Source: Actinacidiphila paucisporea (GTDB lineage Bacteria; Actinomycetota; Actinomycetes; Streptomycetales; Streptomycetaceae). From it: a stretch of DNA of 64,000 nucleotides. The notes below the pieces were generated by a model, which saw nothing but the letters and a program-made list of their open reading frames with translations, made no database searches and had not been told where the DNA came from. The stretch's first letter is position 1; every line of letters starts with the position of its first letter. This document shows positions 47,218 through 56,877 of this stretch, piece by piece. A program made the position numbers and the translations under genes. The DNA lies in the NCBI RefSeq assembly GCF_900142575.1, contig NZ_FRBI01000004.1, positions 33,909 to 97,908 on the forward strand. The letters are read 5' to 3'.

Positions 47218-47601
47218 TTGAGTACGGCACCCCAGCAGCCCGCAGAACCCTCGGCCCAGGTCACCGTCACCCTCGACAGCTGCGCCAAGGAGGACGCCAG
47301 GACCGTGCTCGACGCGCTCCACAGCAGCTTCGCGGGCGACCGCGCCGCCGAGGACGCGCCGGGCGAGGCGTCCGGCGGCGGCCCCGCCGTCTGGACCGCC
47401 ACCTTCGACGTGTCCCGCACCCTCGCCGAGCCGGGCACCCCCGCCCGGCTGGACGACCCCGTCACCCTCACCGCCCAGGGCGGCTACCACGCGGTCGACC
47501 GCCTCCGCGAAACCCTCGCCAAATCCTTCGACGTCACCGTCCTCGGCACCGCCTCCGGCGACCAGGAACAGGAAGTGACCTTCCGCCTGACCAACCGCTG
47601 A
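47218..47601 (+). CDS. Hypothetical protein (127 aa)
   Basis: TTG at 47218 has GGAAGGA 8 bases upstream. The protein begins LSTAPQQPAEPSAQVTVTLD (first codon read as Met) and has an alternating alpha/beta pattern: SCAKEDARTVLDALHSSF, a disordered middle, WTATFDVSRTLAE, and a C-terminal strand EQEVTFRLTNR. No signal peptide or membrane segment. I have seen similar short proteins in streptomycetes, but I know of no function. It is divergent from the YchJ gene. Confidence 0.65.
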   Translation: MSTAPQQPAEPSAQVTVTLDSCAKEDARTVLDALHSSFAGDRAAEDAPGEASGGGPAVWTATFDVSRTLAEPGTPARLDDPVTLTAQGGYHAVDRLRETLAKSFDVTVLGTASGDQEQEVTFRLTNR

Positions 47602-47643
47602 CCCCTCCGCACCCAGCCCCTCACGCCCCCGAGGGACACCCCC

Positions 47644-47682
47644 GGGGGCGCGGGGAACTGCGCGCCCAGCCGCGACGCGGCG
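47644..47682 (+). repeat. Dispersed Streptomyces-type intergenic repeat, copy 1
   Basis: Contains the core GGCGCGGGGAACTGCGCG followed by CCCAGCCGCGACG. I recognise this core as a very common intergenic element in Streptomyces genomes. It is partly self-complementary (GCGCGGGG...CTGCGCG) and lies just after the stop of the 127-aa gene. Confidence 0.75.
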
Positions 47683-47715
47683 GCAGGCAGGCAACGCACC
47701 GGAAGGGGCACTCAC

Positions 47716-47756
47716 CCAGGGGCGCGGGGAACTGCGCGACCAGCTACGACGGTGGG
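47716..47756 (+). repeat. Dispersed Streptomyces-type intergenic repeat, copy 2
   Basis: A second copy of the same element 72 bases on: GGCGCGGGGAACTGCGCG followed by ACCAGCTACGACGG. The two copies are in the same orientation and differ at a few positions in the tail. They fill most of the gap between the 127-aa gene and the convergent ligase gene. Confidence 0.78.
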
Positions 47757-47814
47757 AAGAAGGCGGCGTCACCGCAAGCAGCAGCCGGCCCCCCCGCTCC
47801 GGCGGAGCCGATAT

Positions 47815-49362
47815 TCAGGACGGTGGCGCGTGCGCCGCACGCACCGCGGCGACCGTGTCGGCCTCGGCCGGCCCCTTGTCCGGGCGGTAGCGGACGACGC
47901 GGGCGAAGCGGAGGGTGAGCCCGGCCGGGTAGCGGGGCGAGGTCTGGATCCCGTCGTAGGCGATCTCGACGACGAGTTCGGGGCGGACGGTCACGACGTG
48001 GCCGTCGTCGTGCACCGCGAGGTCGAGGAGGCGTTCCGTCTGCCAGGAGAGCACCGCGTCGGTGAGGCCCTTGAAGGTCTTGCCGAGCATGACCAGGGAC
48101 CCGTCCTCGCCCCGCGCCCCCAGGTGCAGGTTGGACAGCTTGCCGGTGCGCCGCCCGTGCCCCCACTCCGCGGCGAGGACCACGAGGTCCAGCGTGTGGA
48201 CGGGCTTGACCTTGACCCAGGAGGCCCCGCGGCGCCCGGCCGCGTAAGGACCGTCGTCGGCCTTGACGACGACCCCCTCGTGCCCGCGCTCCAGCGTGGC
48301 CGCCATGAAGTCCTCGGCGGCACGCAGCGCCGCGGGGTCCGCGGGGTCGGCGACGACGGCCCGCCGTACCCGGGCCTGCTCGGGGACGAGCGCGTCGAGC
48401 GCCGCGTGGCGCTCGGCGTACGGCAGGTCGAGCAGGTCGCGGTCGTCCGCGTAGAGCACGTCGAAGAAGACCGCGCGCACCGGCATGGCGCGGGCGGCCG
48501 CCGCGACGTCGACCCGGGAGCCGACGCGGCCGGCGGTCTCCTGGAAGGGCCGCGGCCGCCCGTCGGCGCCGAAGGCCAGCACCTCCCCGTCGAGGACGAA
48601 CCGCCGGCCGAGCAGGCCGCGTACGGTCGCGACGATCTCCGGCAGGCGGTCGGTGACGTCGTCGAGCGTGCGGGTGAACAGCCGTACGTCGTCGCCGTCG
48701 CGGTGGGCCTGGACGCGGATACCGTCGAGCTTCTCCTCGACCGCGCAGAGCCCGCCGGCCTTGGAGACGGCTTCCGGCAGGGACTTGGCGGAGGCCGCGA
48801 GCATCGGCAGCAGCGGCCGGCCCACGGCGAGCCGGAAGCCGGCGAGCGCGACGGGCCCGCGGGCGAGCAGCGCCTGCGCGACCGGTTCGAGCGCGCCGGC
48901 CAGCATGACCGCCCGCCGCACGTCGGCGGGCGACGCCCCGGTGGCCGCCGCCAGGCCCTCCGCCGCGGCGGCGTCGAGCGCGCCCTGCCTGACCTCGCCG
49001 GTGATCAGGCCGATCAGATACTCCTGCTCGGTGGCGGTGGCCGCGCCGAGCAGGTCCTGGAGCAGGCCGCGCCGCCCGGCCTGCGCGCCCTGGCCGGATA
49101 CGGCGGCGACCGCGGTGAGCGCCGCGTCCACCTCGGCGACGGTCAGCGACTCGACGGGCGCGGGCGCCGCGCGGTCCCGGAGCGCGGCCCAGCCGACGCC
49201 GAGCCGGCCCTGCGGGAGCCGGCCGGCGAGGTAGGCGATGGCGATGGGGGCGTCCTGCGGCCCGACGTCACGGAAGAAGTCGGCGAGCAGTTCGGTCTTG
49301 CGGGACCGGGACGCTGTGCCGGCGACCTCCCGCGAGACCCGGGCGACCTCGGCGAAGAGCAT
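47815..49362 (-). CDS. ligB: ATP-dependent DNA ligase
   Basis: A protein of 515 aa from ATG 49362 with GGAGAC just before it. Domains: an N-terminal DNA-binding domain (about 1-190), the adenylation domain (about 195-400) and an OB-fold (about 400-505). Motif I is AVEEKLDGIRVQAHRDG, where Lys211 is the adenylated residue. FVLDGEVLAFG (motif III), HEGVVVKADDGPYA (motif IV) and SWVKVKPVH (motif V) are all present. It matches the actinobacterial LigB type, separate from the NAD-dependent LigA, and should function in repair. It is divergent from an AlkB-like gene, so both repair genes share a 90-base intergenic region. Confidence 0.92.
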   Translation of the reverse strand: MLFAEVARVSREVAGTASRSRKTELLADFFRDVGPQDAPIAIAYLAGRLPQGRLGVGWAALRDRAAPAPVESLTVAEVDAALTAVAAVSGQGAQAGRRGLLQDLLGAATATEQEYLIGLITGEVRQGALDAAAAEGLAAATGASPADVRRAVMLAGALEPVAQALLARGPVALAGFRLAVGRPLLPMLAASAKSLPEAVSKAGGLCAVEEKLDGIRVQAHRDGDDVRLFTRTLDDVTDRLPEIVATVRGLLGRRFVLDGEVLAFGADGRPRPFQETAGRVGSRVDVAAAARAMPVRAVFFDVLYADDRDLLDLPYAERHAALDALVPEQARVRRAVVADPADPAALRAAEDFMAATLERGHEGVVVKADDGPYAAGRRGASWVKVKPVHTLDLVVLAAEWGHGRRTGKLSNLHLGARGEDGSLVMLGKTFKGLTDAVLSWQTERLLDLAVHDDGHVVTVRPELVVEIAYDGIQTSPRYPAGLTLRFARVVRYRPDKGPAEADTVAAVRAAHAPPS

Positions 49363-49452
49363 GTCTCCATCGTGCGACGGCCCGGGGCGAAGTGCGCGGG
49401 TTCACTCGAATAGGTAATCGAAATGGTGTGCGAATCTGGTTATGGTGGAGGC

Positions 49453-50076
49453 ATGACCCACCAGCAGACGTCACTCTTCGCCACCGGCGCACCGGCTCTC
49501 GGCAGCCTGGACCGGGCGCGGCGCACCGCGCTCGGGCACGGCGCGTGGATCGACGTGCTGCCCGGCTGGCTGAGCGGTGCCGACGACCTCTTCGCCGAGC
49601 TGGCCGACCGGGTGCCGTGGCGCGAGGAGCGCCGCGCCATGTATGACAACGTGGTGGCGGTGCCGCGCCTGCTCGCGCACTACGGCGCGGGCGAGGAGTT
49701 GCCCGACCCGGTGCTCACCGAGGCCCGCGACCGGCTGAGCGGGCACTATGCGGCCGAGCTGGGCGAGCCCTTCGTCAGCGCGGGCCTGTGCTTCTACCGC
49801 GACGGCCGGGACAGCGTCGCCTGGCACGGCGACCGATTCGGACGCGGTGCCACGCACGACACGATGGTCGCGATCCTCTCGCTCGGCGAGCCCCGGCCGC
49901 TGCTGCTGCGCCCGCGCGGCGGCGGCGCCCCGGCCACCAGGGTGCCGCTGGGCCACGGCGACCTGATCGTGATGGGCGGTAGTTGCCAGCGCACCTGGGA
50001 CCACGCGATACCCAAGACCCGGTCGGCGGTCGGCGGCCGGATCAGCGTGCAGTTCCGCCCCCGCGGCGTGGCCTGA
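49453..50076 (+). CDS. AlkB-like 2-oxoglutarate/Fe(II) dioxygenase (DNA alkylation repair)
   Basis: A protein of 207 aa. ATG at 49453 follows GGTGGAGGC. The iron ligands are visible: His125 and Asp127 in VAWHGDRFG and His184 in TWDHAIPKT. GGRISVQFRPR supplies the Arg that holds 2-oxoglutarate. VPWREERRAMYDNVVAVPRL is a typical AlkB substrate-lid region. The family removes methyl groups from alkylated bases by oxidation. The ATP-dependent ligase is transcribed from the opposite side of the same short promoter region. Confidence 0.88.
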   Translation: MTHQQTSLFATGAPALGSLDRARRTALGHGAWIDVLPGWLSGADDLFAELADRVPWREERRAMYDNVVAVPRLLAHYGAGEELPDPVLTEARDRLSGHYAAELGEPFVSAGLCFYRDGRDSVAWHGDRFGRGATHDTMVAILSLGEPRPLLLRPRGGGAPATRVPLGHGDLIVMGGSCQRTWDHAIPKTRSAVGGRISVQFRPRGVA

Positions 50077-50402
50077 GCCCCGCCGCGGGCCACCGGGTGG
50101 CGGGCCGGTTCCGCCCGTGTCGGGCGCACGGGAGGTGTCCGCAGGCGCGGGACGCGGGTGGGCGCGCATGATGGAGGGGGGCCCTCCCGGGTATCCGCCG
50201 GGCGGTGTTCCCGGCCGGTTTCCGCCGCTGACGGGCGGGCAGGCGGGTGGACGAGCCGGCGCGGCGGCGCAGGCGTAGCACCCCGAGCAGGAAGGACGTG
50301 GTGATCCGTGCGAACCGCATCCCTCTCAGCGCGCCCAGTCATCGTCCCGCGGGCGGTGGCCGGGGCGCCCCTCCGGCCGCCGGGTGAAGCAGGTGCGGCA
50401 CT
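50077..50402. other. Gene-free stretch before the DUF5709 gene
   Basis: About 325 bases of G+C-rich sequence. A 36-codon frame from 50168 (rich in Gly and Pro) has no convincing ribosome binding site and is not called. I see no hairpin of note. The promoter for the DUF5709 gene presumably lies near 50300-50390. Confidence 0.4.
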
Positions 50403-50894
50403 ATGACCGAGCGGATCGACGGCACCATGGGTGACGACGTGTACCAGCCGGACAAGGACAGCGAGATCCTGGAGGACGCCGGGCCGCTGGAGGTTGAGGA
50501 CACCCTGGAGGACCGTGGGTTCCCGCAGGTGTTCGACGAGGGGTATTCCCCTCCCGACCGGCCCCTCGCGGTGGACGAGATCGGTACGACGGCGGCCGAG
50601 CAGCGGTCGGGCGAGAGCCTTGACGAGCGGTTGCCGCGCGAGCGCCCCGACGTCCAGCCCGATCTGGACGACGGCCTGGGCGATGCGAGCGACACCGACG
50701 GCGAGCTGGTCGACCCGGAGGCGGGCGAGATGCGCTCCGGCCGGCTGGTCGCCCCCGACGAGGGGGTGCACGAGCGCCGGGACGGCATGGTCGGCGAGGA
50801 CGTCGGCATCGACGGCGGCGCGGCGTCGGCGGAGGAGGCGGCCGTCCATGTCGTGGAGGACGCGGAGTGGCCGGTGGAGGACGACGAGGAGTGA
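50403..50894 (+). CDS. DUF5709 family acidic protein
   Basis: A protein of 163 aa from ATG 50403; a second ATG at 50427 is possible. The protein is strongly acidic, with YQPDKDSEILEDAGPLEVED, RGFPQVFDEGYSPPDRPLAV, ERLPRERPDVQPDLDDGLGD and RSGRLVAPDEGVHERRDGMV. These segments are characteristic of the DUF5709 family of actinomycetes. It has no signal peptide and is likely disordered. Members are often stress-induced in annotation contexts, but I know of no demonstrated function. It is followed 79 bases later by a hemerythrin-like gene on the same strand. Confidence 0.8.
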   Translation: MTERIDGTMGDDVYQPDKDSEILEDAGPLEVEDTLEDRGFPQVFDEGYSPPDRPLAVDEIGTTAAEQRSGESLDERLPRERPDVQPDLDDGLGDASDTDGELVDPEAGEMRSGRLVAPDEGVHERRDGMVGEDVGIDGGAASAEEAAVHVVEDAEWPVEDDEE

Positions 50895-50973
50895 CCGCGG
50901 GATCGGCGGCCCGGTGGTGAGCCCCCGGGCCGTGCGTGCGGAGGCGACGCAGCGAAGGCGAGGAGTCGGTGGC

Positions 50974-51534
50974 ATGAGCGAACTGATGAGGCCCCAGGAC
51001 ACGGCCGGTGTTCCCGCCGGTCACGAACGCATCAGCGGGCCGGCGAACGTCCGCAACGAGGCGGAGTTCTTCGACGCCCGCGCCCGCGCGGACGAGGAGG
51101 CCGTCGAGGAGGCCCGCGTCCACCACGAGGGCCTGGCGGCCCGGGTGGTGGCGTCGGGCGAGAGCGTGCACGAGCTGCTGGAGCGGCTGCGGCGCCGTAC
51201 GATCCCGAACCGCGCCGAGCTGCGGCTGCTGGCCGACGCGTTCGCCAAGCACAACGAGGCCACCGAGGTCACCGCCCGGCGGGCGCTGGAGCGCCACCCC
51301 GGGGCGGTCGAGGCCGTGCAGGAGGACCGCGCCGAGGGCGAACGACTGCTCCAGATGCTGTCCTACCTGATAGCCGGCGAGCTGCCGGAAACCACCTACG
51401 GCCTGACGGTGAGCGGCACGTTGGCCGCCATCGACCAGTACGTCGGCCACGAGCGGCGCGACCTGGTCCCGGCGATCGACCGCGAGCTGTCCCCTATCGA
51501 AAACGCCCGCCTGGCACGGTCCTTCCCGGCCTGA
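50974..51534 (+). CDS. Hemerythrin-like (HHE-type) helical protein
   Basis: A protein of 186 aa from ATG 50974 with GAGGAG upstream. It is almost entirely helical. Conserved-looking His/acid pairs are VHHEGLAARVVASGES, FAKHNEATEV and YVGHERRDLVPAID, spaced as in the HHE cation-binding (hemerythrin-like) families that hold a di-iron site. It could sense or bind oxygen or iron, or detoxify NO. I am not certain of the family because the HxxxE pattern is only partial. It may be co-transcribed with the DUF5709 gene. A strong hairpin follows its stop. Confidence 0.55.
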   Translation: MSELMRPQDTAGVPAGHERISGPANVRNEAEFFDARARADEEAVEEARVHHEGLAARVVASGESVHELLERLRRRTIPNRAELRLLADAFAKHNEATEVTARRALERHPGAVEAVQEDRAEGERLLQMLSYLIAGELPETTYGLTVSGTLAAIDQYVGHERRDLVPAIDRELSPIENARLARSFPA

Positions 51535-51541
51535 GCCCCGC

Positions 51542-51583
51542 CCTCGCGGCGCCGCCCATCCCTGTTGGGTCGGCGCCGCGAGG
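51542..51583 (+). terminator. Terminator after the hemerythrin-like gene
   Basis: Perfect 13-base arms (51542-51554 and 51571-51583) with a 16-base loop, directly after the stop. Confidence 0.8.
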
Positions 51584-51641
51584 CCTGCCTCAGAGCGCAC
51601 GGCCCTGGCGGGCTCACCAGGCGGCCTGCCGCAGCGGCACC

Positions 51642-51857
51642 TCACAGTCCGATGAACTGGTAATCCGTCGCGATCCGCCCGTCCGGGCCGAGGAGCAGGA
51701 CCTGGAGGCCGCCGCCCTGGGGCTCGGCGCCGGAGAGCGGGGCCCACACTCCAACTGAACCTGACCAGGTCGTGCAGCCGCTGGACGTTGCCGCGGACGC
51801 GGAATTCCACACCGCGATATAGCGGCCGGCGAACGTGTCGAGATCGATGTCGGCCAT
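51642..51857 (-). pseudogene. Decayed NTF2-like (SnoaL-type) gene
   Basis: A good start remains (ATG 51857 preceded by GAGGTGGTTCCG) and encodes MADIDLDTFAGRYIAVWN, a typical N-terminus of the family. The frame then becomes nonsense-like. In another frame the same DNA encodes EFRVRGNVQRLHDLVRFSWS, a proper mid-domain strand-helix. After a second shift the first frame resumes with GGGLQVLLLGPDGRIATDYQ. The intact protein should have about 120-130 residues. Only 71 codons are left, so there has been an internal deletion near the GGAATTCC at 51801-51808 plus a second frameshift near 51730-51745. Confidence 0.72.
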
Positions 51858-52068
51858 CGGAACCACCTCGCTGAGAAGCCGTCGTGTGTCGTCGCGACCC
51901 CGACTGTGCCGCGCCCGGCCGAACCGGACAATTCCCGCCCGGGAATGACCGGTCGGGGGCAGCCCCACGCCGGTGTGCACCGCGAGCTGAGCCCGGCCGG
52001 GTCGGCCCCGCGGCGCCGGCGGTGAAATGAACTGGCTCCGGGCGCGGGCTCGCGGCGATGATGTGATC

Positions 52069-52833
52069 ATGACGCATGCATTCGACGACCTGGTGGCCGA
52101 GGCGGACTCGGCGCCCGTGGAGGGCTGGGACTTCTCCTGGCTCGACGGGCGGGCCACCGAGCAGCGCCCCTCCTGGGGGTATCAGCGGCTGATGGGGGAG
52201 CGGCTGGCGCGTGCCACGGCCGCGCTGGACATCCAGACCGGTGGCGGCGAGGTGCTCGCCGGGGTGCCGCGGCTGCCGCCGCTGATGGCCGCGACCGAGT
52301 CCTGGCCGCCGAATCTGGCCAAGGCCACCGCGCTGCTGCACCCGCTCGGGGCCGTCGTGGTCGCCGACACCGACGAGCCGCCGCTGCCCTTCGCCGACGC
52401 GGCCTTCGACCTGGTCGTCAGCCGGCACCCGGTCACCGTGTGGTGGCACGAGATCGCCCGGGTGCTGCGGCCCGGCGGCACGTACTTCTCCCAGCAGGTC
52501 GGCCCGGCCAGCGGTGTCGAGCTGGTCGAGTTCTTCCTCGGCCCGCAGCCCGGCGCGCGCGGCGGCCCGCGCCACCCGGACCGGGCCAGGGACGGCGTGC
52601 GGTCGGCCGGGCTGGAACTGGTCCAGCTGCACCCCGAGACGCTGCGGATGGAATTCCACGACATCGGCGCGGTCGTCTACTTCCTGCGCAAGGTGATCTG
52701 GATGGTGCCCGACTTCACCGTCGACCGCTACCGGGACCGGCTGCGCGAGCTGCACGAGCGCATCACGGCCGAGGGCCCGTTCGTCACCCGCTCCACCCGG
52801 ATGCTGGTCGAGGCCCGCAAACCGGCGGTGTGA
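52069..52833 (+). CDS. SAM-dependent methyltransferase (class I-like)
   Basis: A protein of 254 aa from ATG 52069; the ribosome binding site is weak, and GTG 52063 is an alternative. Class I features: ALDIQTGGGEVLAGVPRLPP as a variant motif I, PLPFADAAFDLVVSRHPVTV as motif II, and EIARVLRPGGTYFSQQVGP as motif III. The substrate is unknown. The 5' end is divergent from the decayed NTF2-like gene. A perfect 17-bp hairpin follows the stop. Confidence 0.82.
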   Translation: MTHAFDDLVAEADSAPVEGWDFSWLDGRATEQRPSWGYQRLMGERLARATAALDIQTGGGEVLAGVPRLPPLMAATESWPPNLAKATALLHPLGAVVVADTDEPPLPFADAAFDLVVSRHPVTVWWHEIARVLRPGGTYFSQQVGPASGVELVEFFLGPQPGARGGPRHPDRARDGVRSAGLELVQLHPETLRMEFHDIGAVVYFLRKVIWMVPDFTVDRYRDRLRELHERITAEGPFVTRSTRMLVEARKPAV

Positions 52834-52850
52834 CGGGGACGCGCGACGGA

Positions 52851-52887
52851 GGAGGGCCGCCGCCCTGGGACAGGGCGGCGGCCCTCC
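52851..52887. terminator. Bidirectional terminator
   Basis: Perfect 17-base arms (52851-52867 and 52871-52887) with a 3-base loop, between the convergent stops of the methyltransferase and the beta-helix gene. Confidence 0.9.
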
Positions 52888-52930
52888 GGATCACCGTGTC
52901 GGATCGGCCGTCAGTCTCCCGGCCAGCCGT

Positions 52931-55564
<2,634 letters not shown>

Positions 55565-55660
55565 GGGCAACTCTCCTGGTTCCACGGGTGGGGGAGCAGT
55601 GGGGTGCGCGTCCGGCCGTCCCGCGGCCGGACGTGGAAAACAGGTGCCGTTCACATCCAG

Positions 55661-55674
55661 GGGAGCGCTCTCCC
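55661..55674 (-). promoter_or_regulatory. Operator-like palindrome, proximal site
   Basis: GGGAGCGCTCTCCC contains the symmetric core GAGCGCTC. It matches the GAGAGCGCTCTC operator with one change. It lies 97 bases before the beta-helix gene start, and its centre is 34 bases from the distal site. Confidence 0.65.
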
Positions 55675-55694
55675 GGCGGAAACCCGGTAGAAAT

Positions 55695-55706
55695 GAGAGC
55701 GCTCTC
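55695..55706 (-). promoter_or_regulatory. LacI-family-type operator, distal site
   Basis: The perfect palindrome GAGAGCGCTCTC, identical to the one before the GH16 gene. On the minus strand it lies downstream of a TTGACA hexamer (55751-55746) that is the probable -35 element. The matching -10 is weak (AAACAT after 18 bases). Binding here would block transcription. Confidence 0.72.
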
Positions 55707-55997
55707 CCGGCACACACGGTGATGTTTCTCCCTGTGTTTCATCCATGTCAAGAGTTGTGCACAAAGCCGGGGCGGCGAAAAGGTGAAGCCTCCTCAAGTC
55801 CGGCATATAGCCCGTAACTTGCGACAGGGCTTGAACTTGGGGCGGTGACCAGCGCGTATCGCTCTGGGTGTTCGGAATCCGGCCCGACCGTCACCCTTGC
55901 CGCACCTCGGTCGGGCAAGGGGCGGTGGCCGAAGGGGCCGTGACGCGCCTTCAGTTCGTGAACGCGGAAGGGACGGGTCCTCTTCTGCTGGGGGGCG
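55707..55997. other. Promoter region and gene-free stretch
   Basis: The first 60 bases hold the TTGACA -35 element of the beta-helix gene. The remaining stretch to the stop of the isomerase-family gene has no supported open frame on either strand and no clear hairpin. Confidence 0.4.
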
Positions 55998-56693
55998 TCA
56001 GGCGACCAGCGGTCCTGCCAGCACCGAGGAGGCAGCCTCGCGGTCGCCCTTCCACACCAGGCCGGCGCCGTCGGCCGACCGCCGGCCCCAGAGCGTCAGC
56101 AGCAGTTCCGCGGCCGTCCCGGTGACCCCGGCGGCCGGCGTACCGGGACCGTACGTCCAGGAACTGCCGGTGTCGGTCGCCTCGAACAGCACCGCGCAGG
56201 CCGGCGCGGCCGCCCTGCCGACCGCGATCTGCCGGGGCGCGAAGGTGTCGAGGACCTCGGCGATCCCGTCGGCGGCCAGCTCCGGGTCCATGGGGTCGGG
56301 GACGGCTCCCAGCGCGTGCTGGGCGTCCCAGCGGTGCACCAGGGTCTCCAGGCAGCGCCGCCGCTGCCAGAAGCCCACCGTGTGCGGCGGGTGGAAGGTC
56401 CAGGCGGGCGCGGCCGGATCGGCGTCGAGCGCGGCGAGCAGGTCCGCCGTCCGCCGGTCGAACCAGCGCAGCAGCGCCGCGCGGTCCCGCGGCGCAGCGG
56501 GGGAGCGGTGCCCCGGATGGCGGCCCGTGATCGCCGTGGCGGCCCGCCGGTGGCCGGCGCCCAGATGCGACGCGAGGTCGTAGAGTGTCCAGCTGCCGCA
56601 GTGCTCGACCCGCGCGGCCAGGTCGCCGAGCAGCGCGCCGCGGAAGGCGTCGGTCTCGCGGCGCAGTGCGGGGAGATATCCGGCGGTTTCCAT
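55998..56693 (-). CDS. Maleylpyruvate isomerase family mycothiol-dependent enzyme
   Basis: A protein of 231 aa from ATG 56693. The N-terminal DinB-like four-helix bundle has WTLYDLASHLGAGHRRAATA and the later helix LVHRWDAQHAL. These His residues form the metal site typical of the MDMPI_N family. A small C-terminal alpha+beta domain (LLLTLWGRRSADG) completes the usual architecture. Family members use mycothiol as cofactor for isomerisation or thiol transfer. The particular substrate is unknown. It fits the mycothiol-producing host suggested by mscR. Confidence 0.85.
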   Translation of the reverse strand: METAGYLPALRRETDAFRGALLGDLAARVEHCGSWTLYDLASHLGAGHRRAATAITGRHPGHRSPAAPRDRAALLRWFDRRTADLLAALDADPAAPAWTFHPPHTVGFWQRRRCLETLVHRWDAQHALGAVPDPMDPELAADGIAEVLDTFAPRQIAVGRAAAPACAVLFEATDTGSSWTYGPGTPAAGVTGTAAELLLTLWGRRSADGAGLVWKGDREAASSVLAGPLVA

Positions 56694-56779
56694 GCATCGA
56701 CCCTAAACCCGGCGATTCCCACCGGCCTGCTGCGACGCGGCCCGCGCGACACGCCCGGTTTCCCGGTACGGTCGCGCGA

Positions 56780-56809
56780 AGGCCGCCCCGGCGGGTGCCG
56801 GGGCGGCCT
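56780..56809 (-). terminator. Terminator of the phospholipase-type gene
   Basis: Arms 56780-56792 and 56797-56809 are 13-base complements around a 4-base loop, about 70 bases beyond the stop at 56878 on the minus strand. Confidence 0.7.
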
Positions 56810-56877
56810 CGGGGAACCGGCGTCAGGGTGCCGGTTCAGCCGTGCGCGAGTCGCGGGCGTGCTGGTGCTACGGGGTG

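Noticed and set aside
50168-50278. A 36-codon frame beginning with two ATG codons
   Set aside because: Gly/Pro-rich, without a convincing ribosome binding site and with no resemblance to any protein I know.
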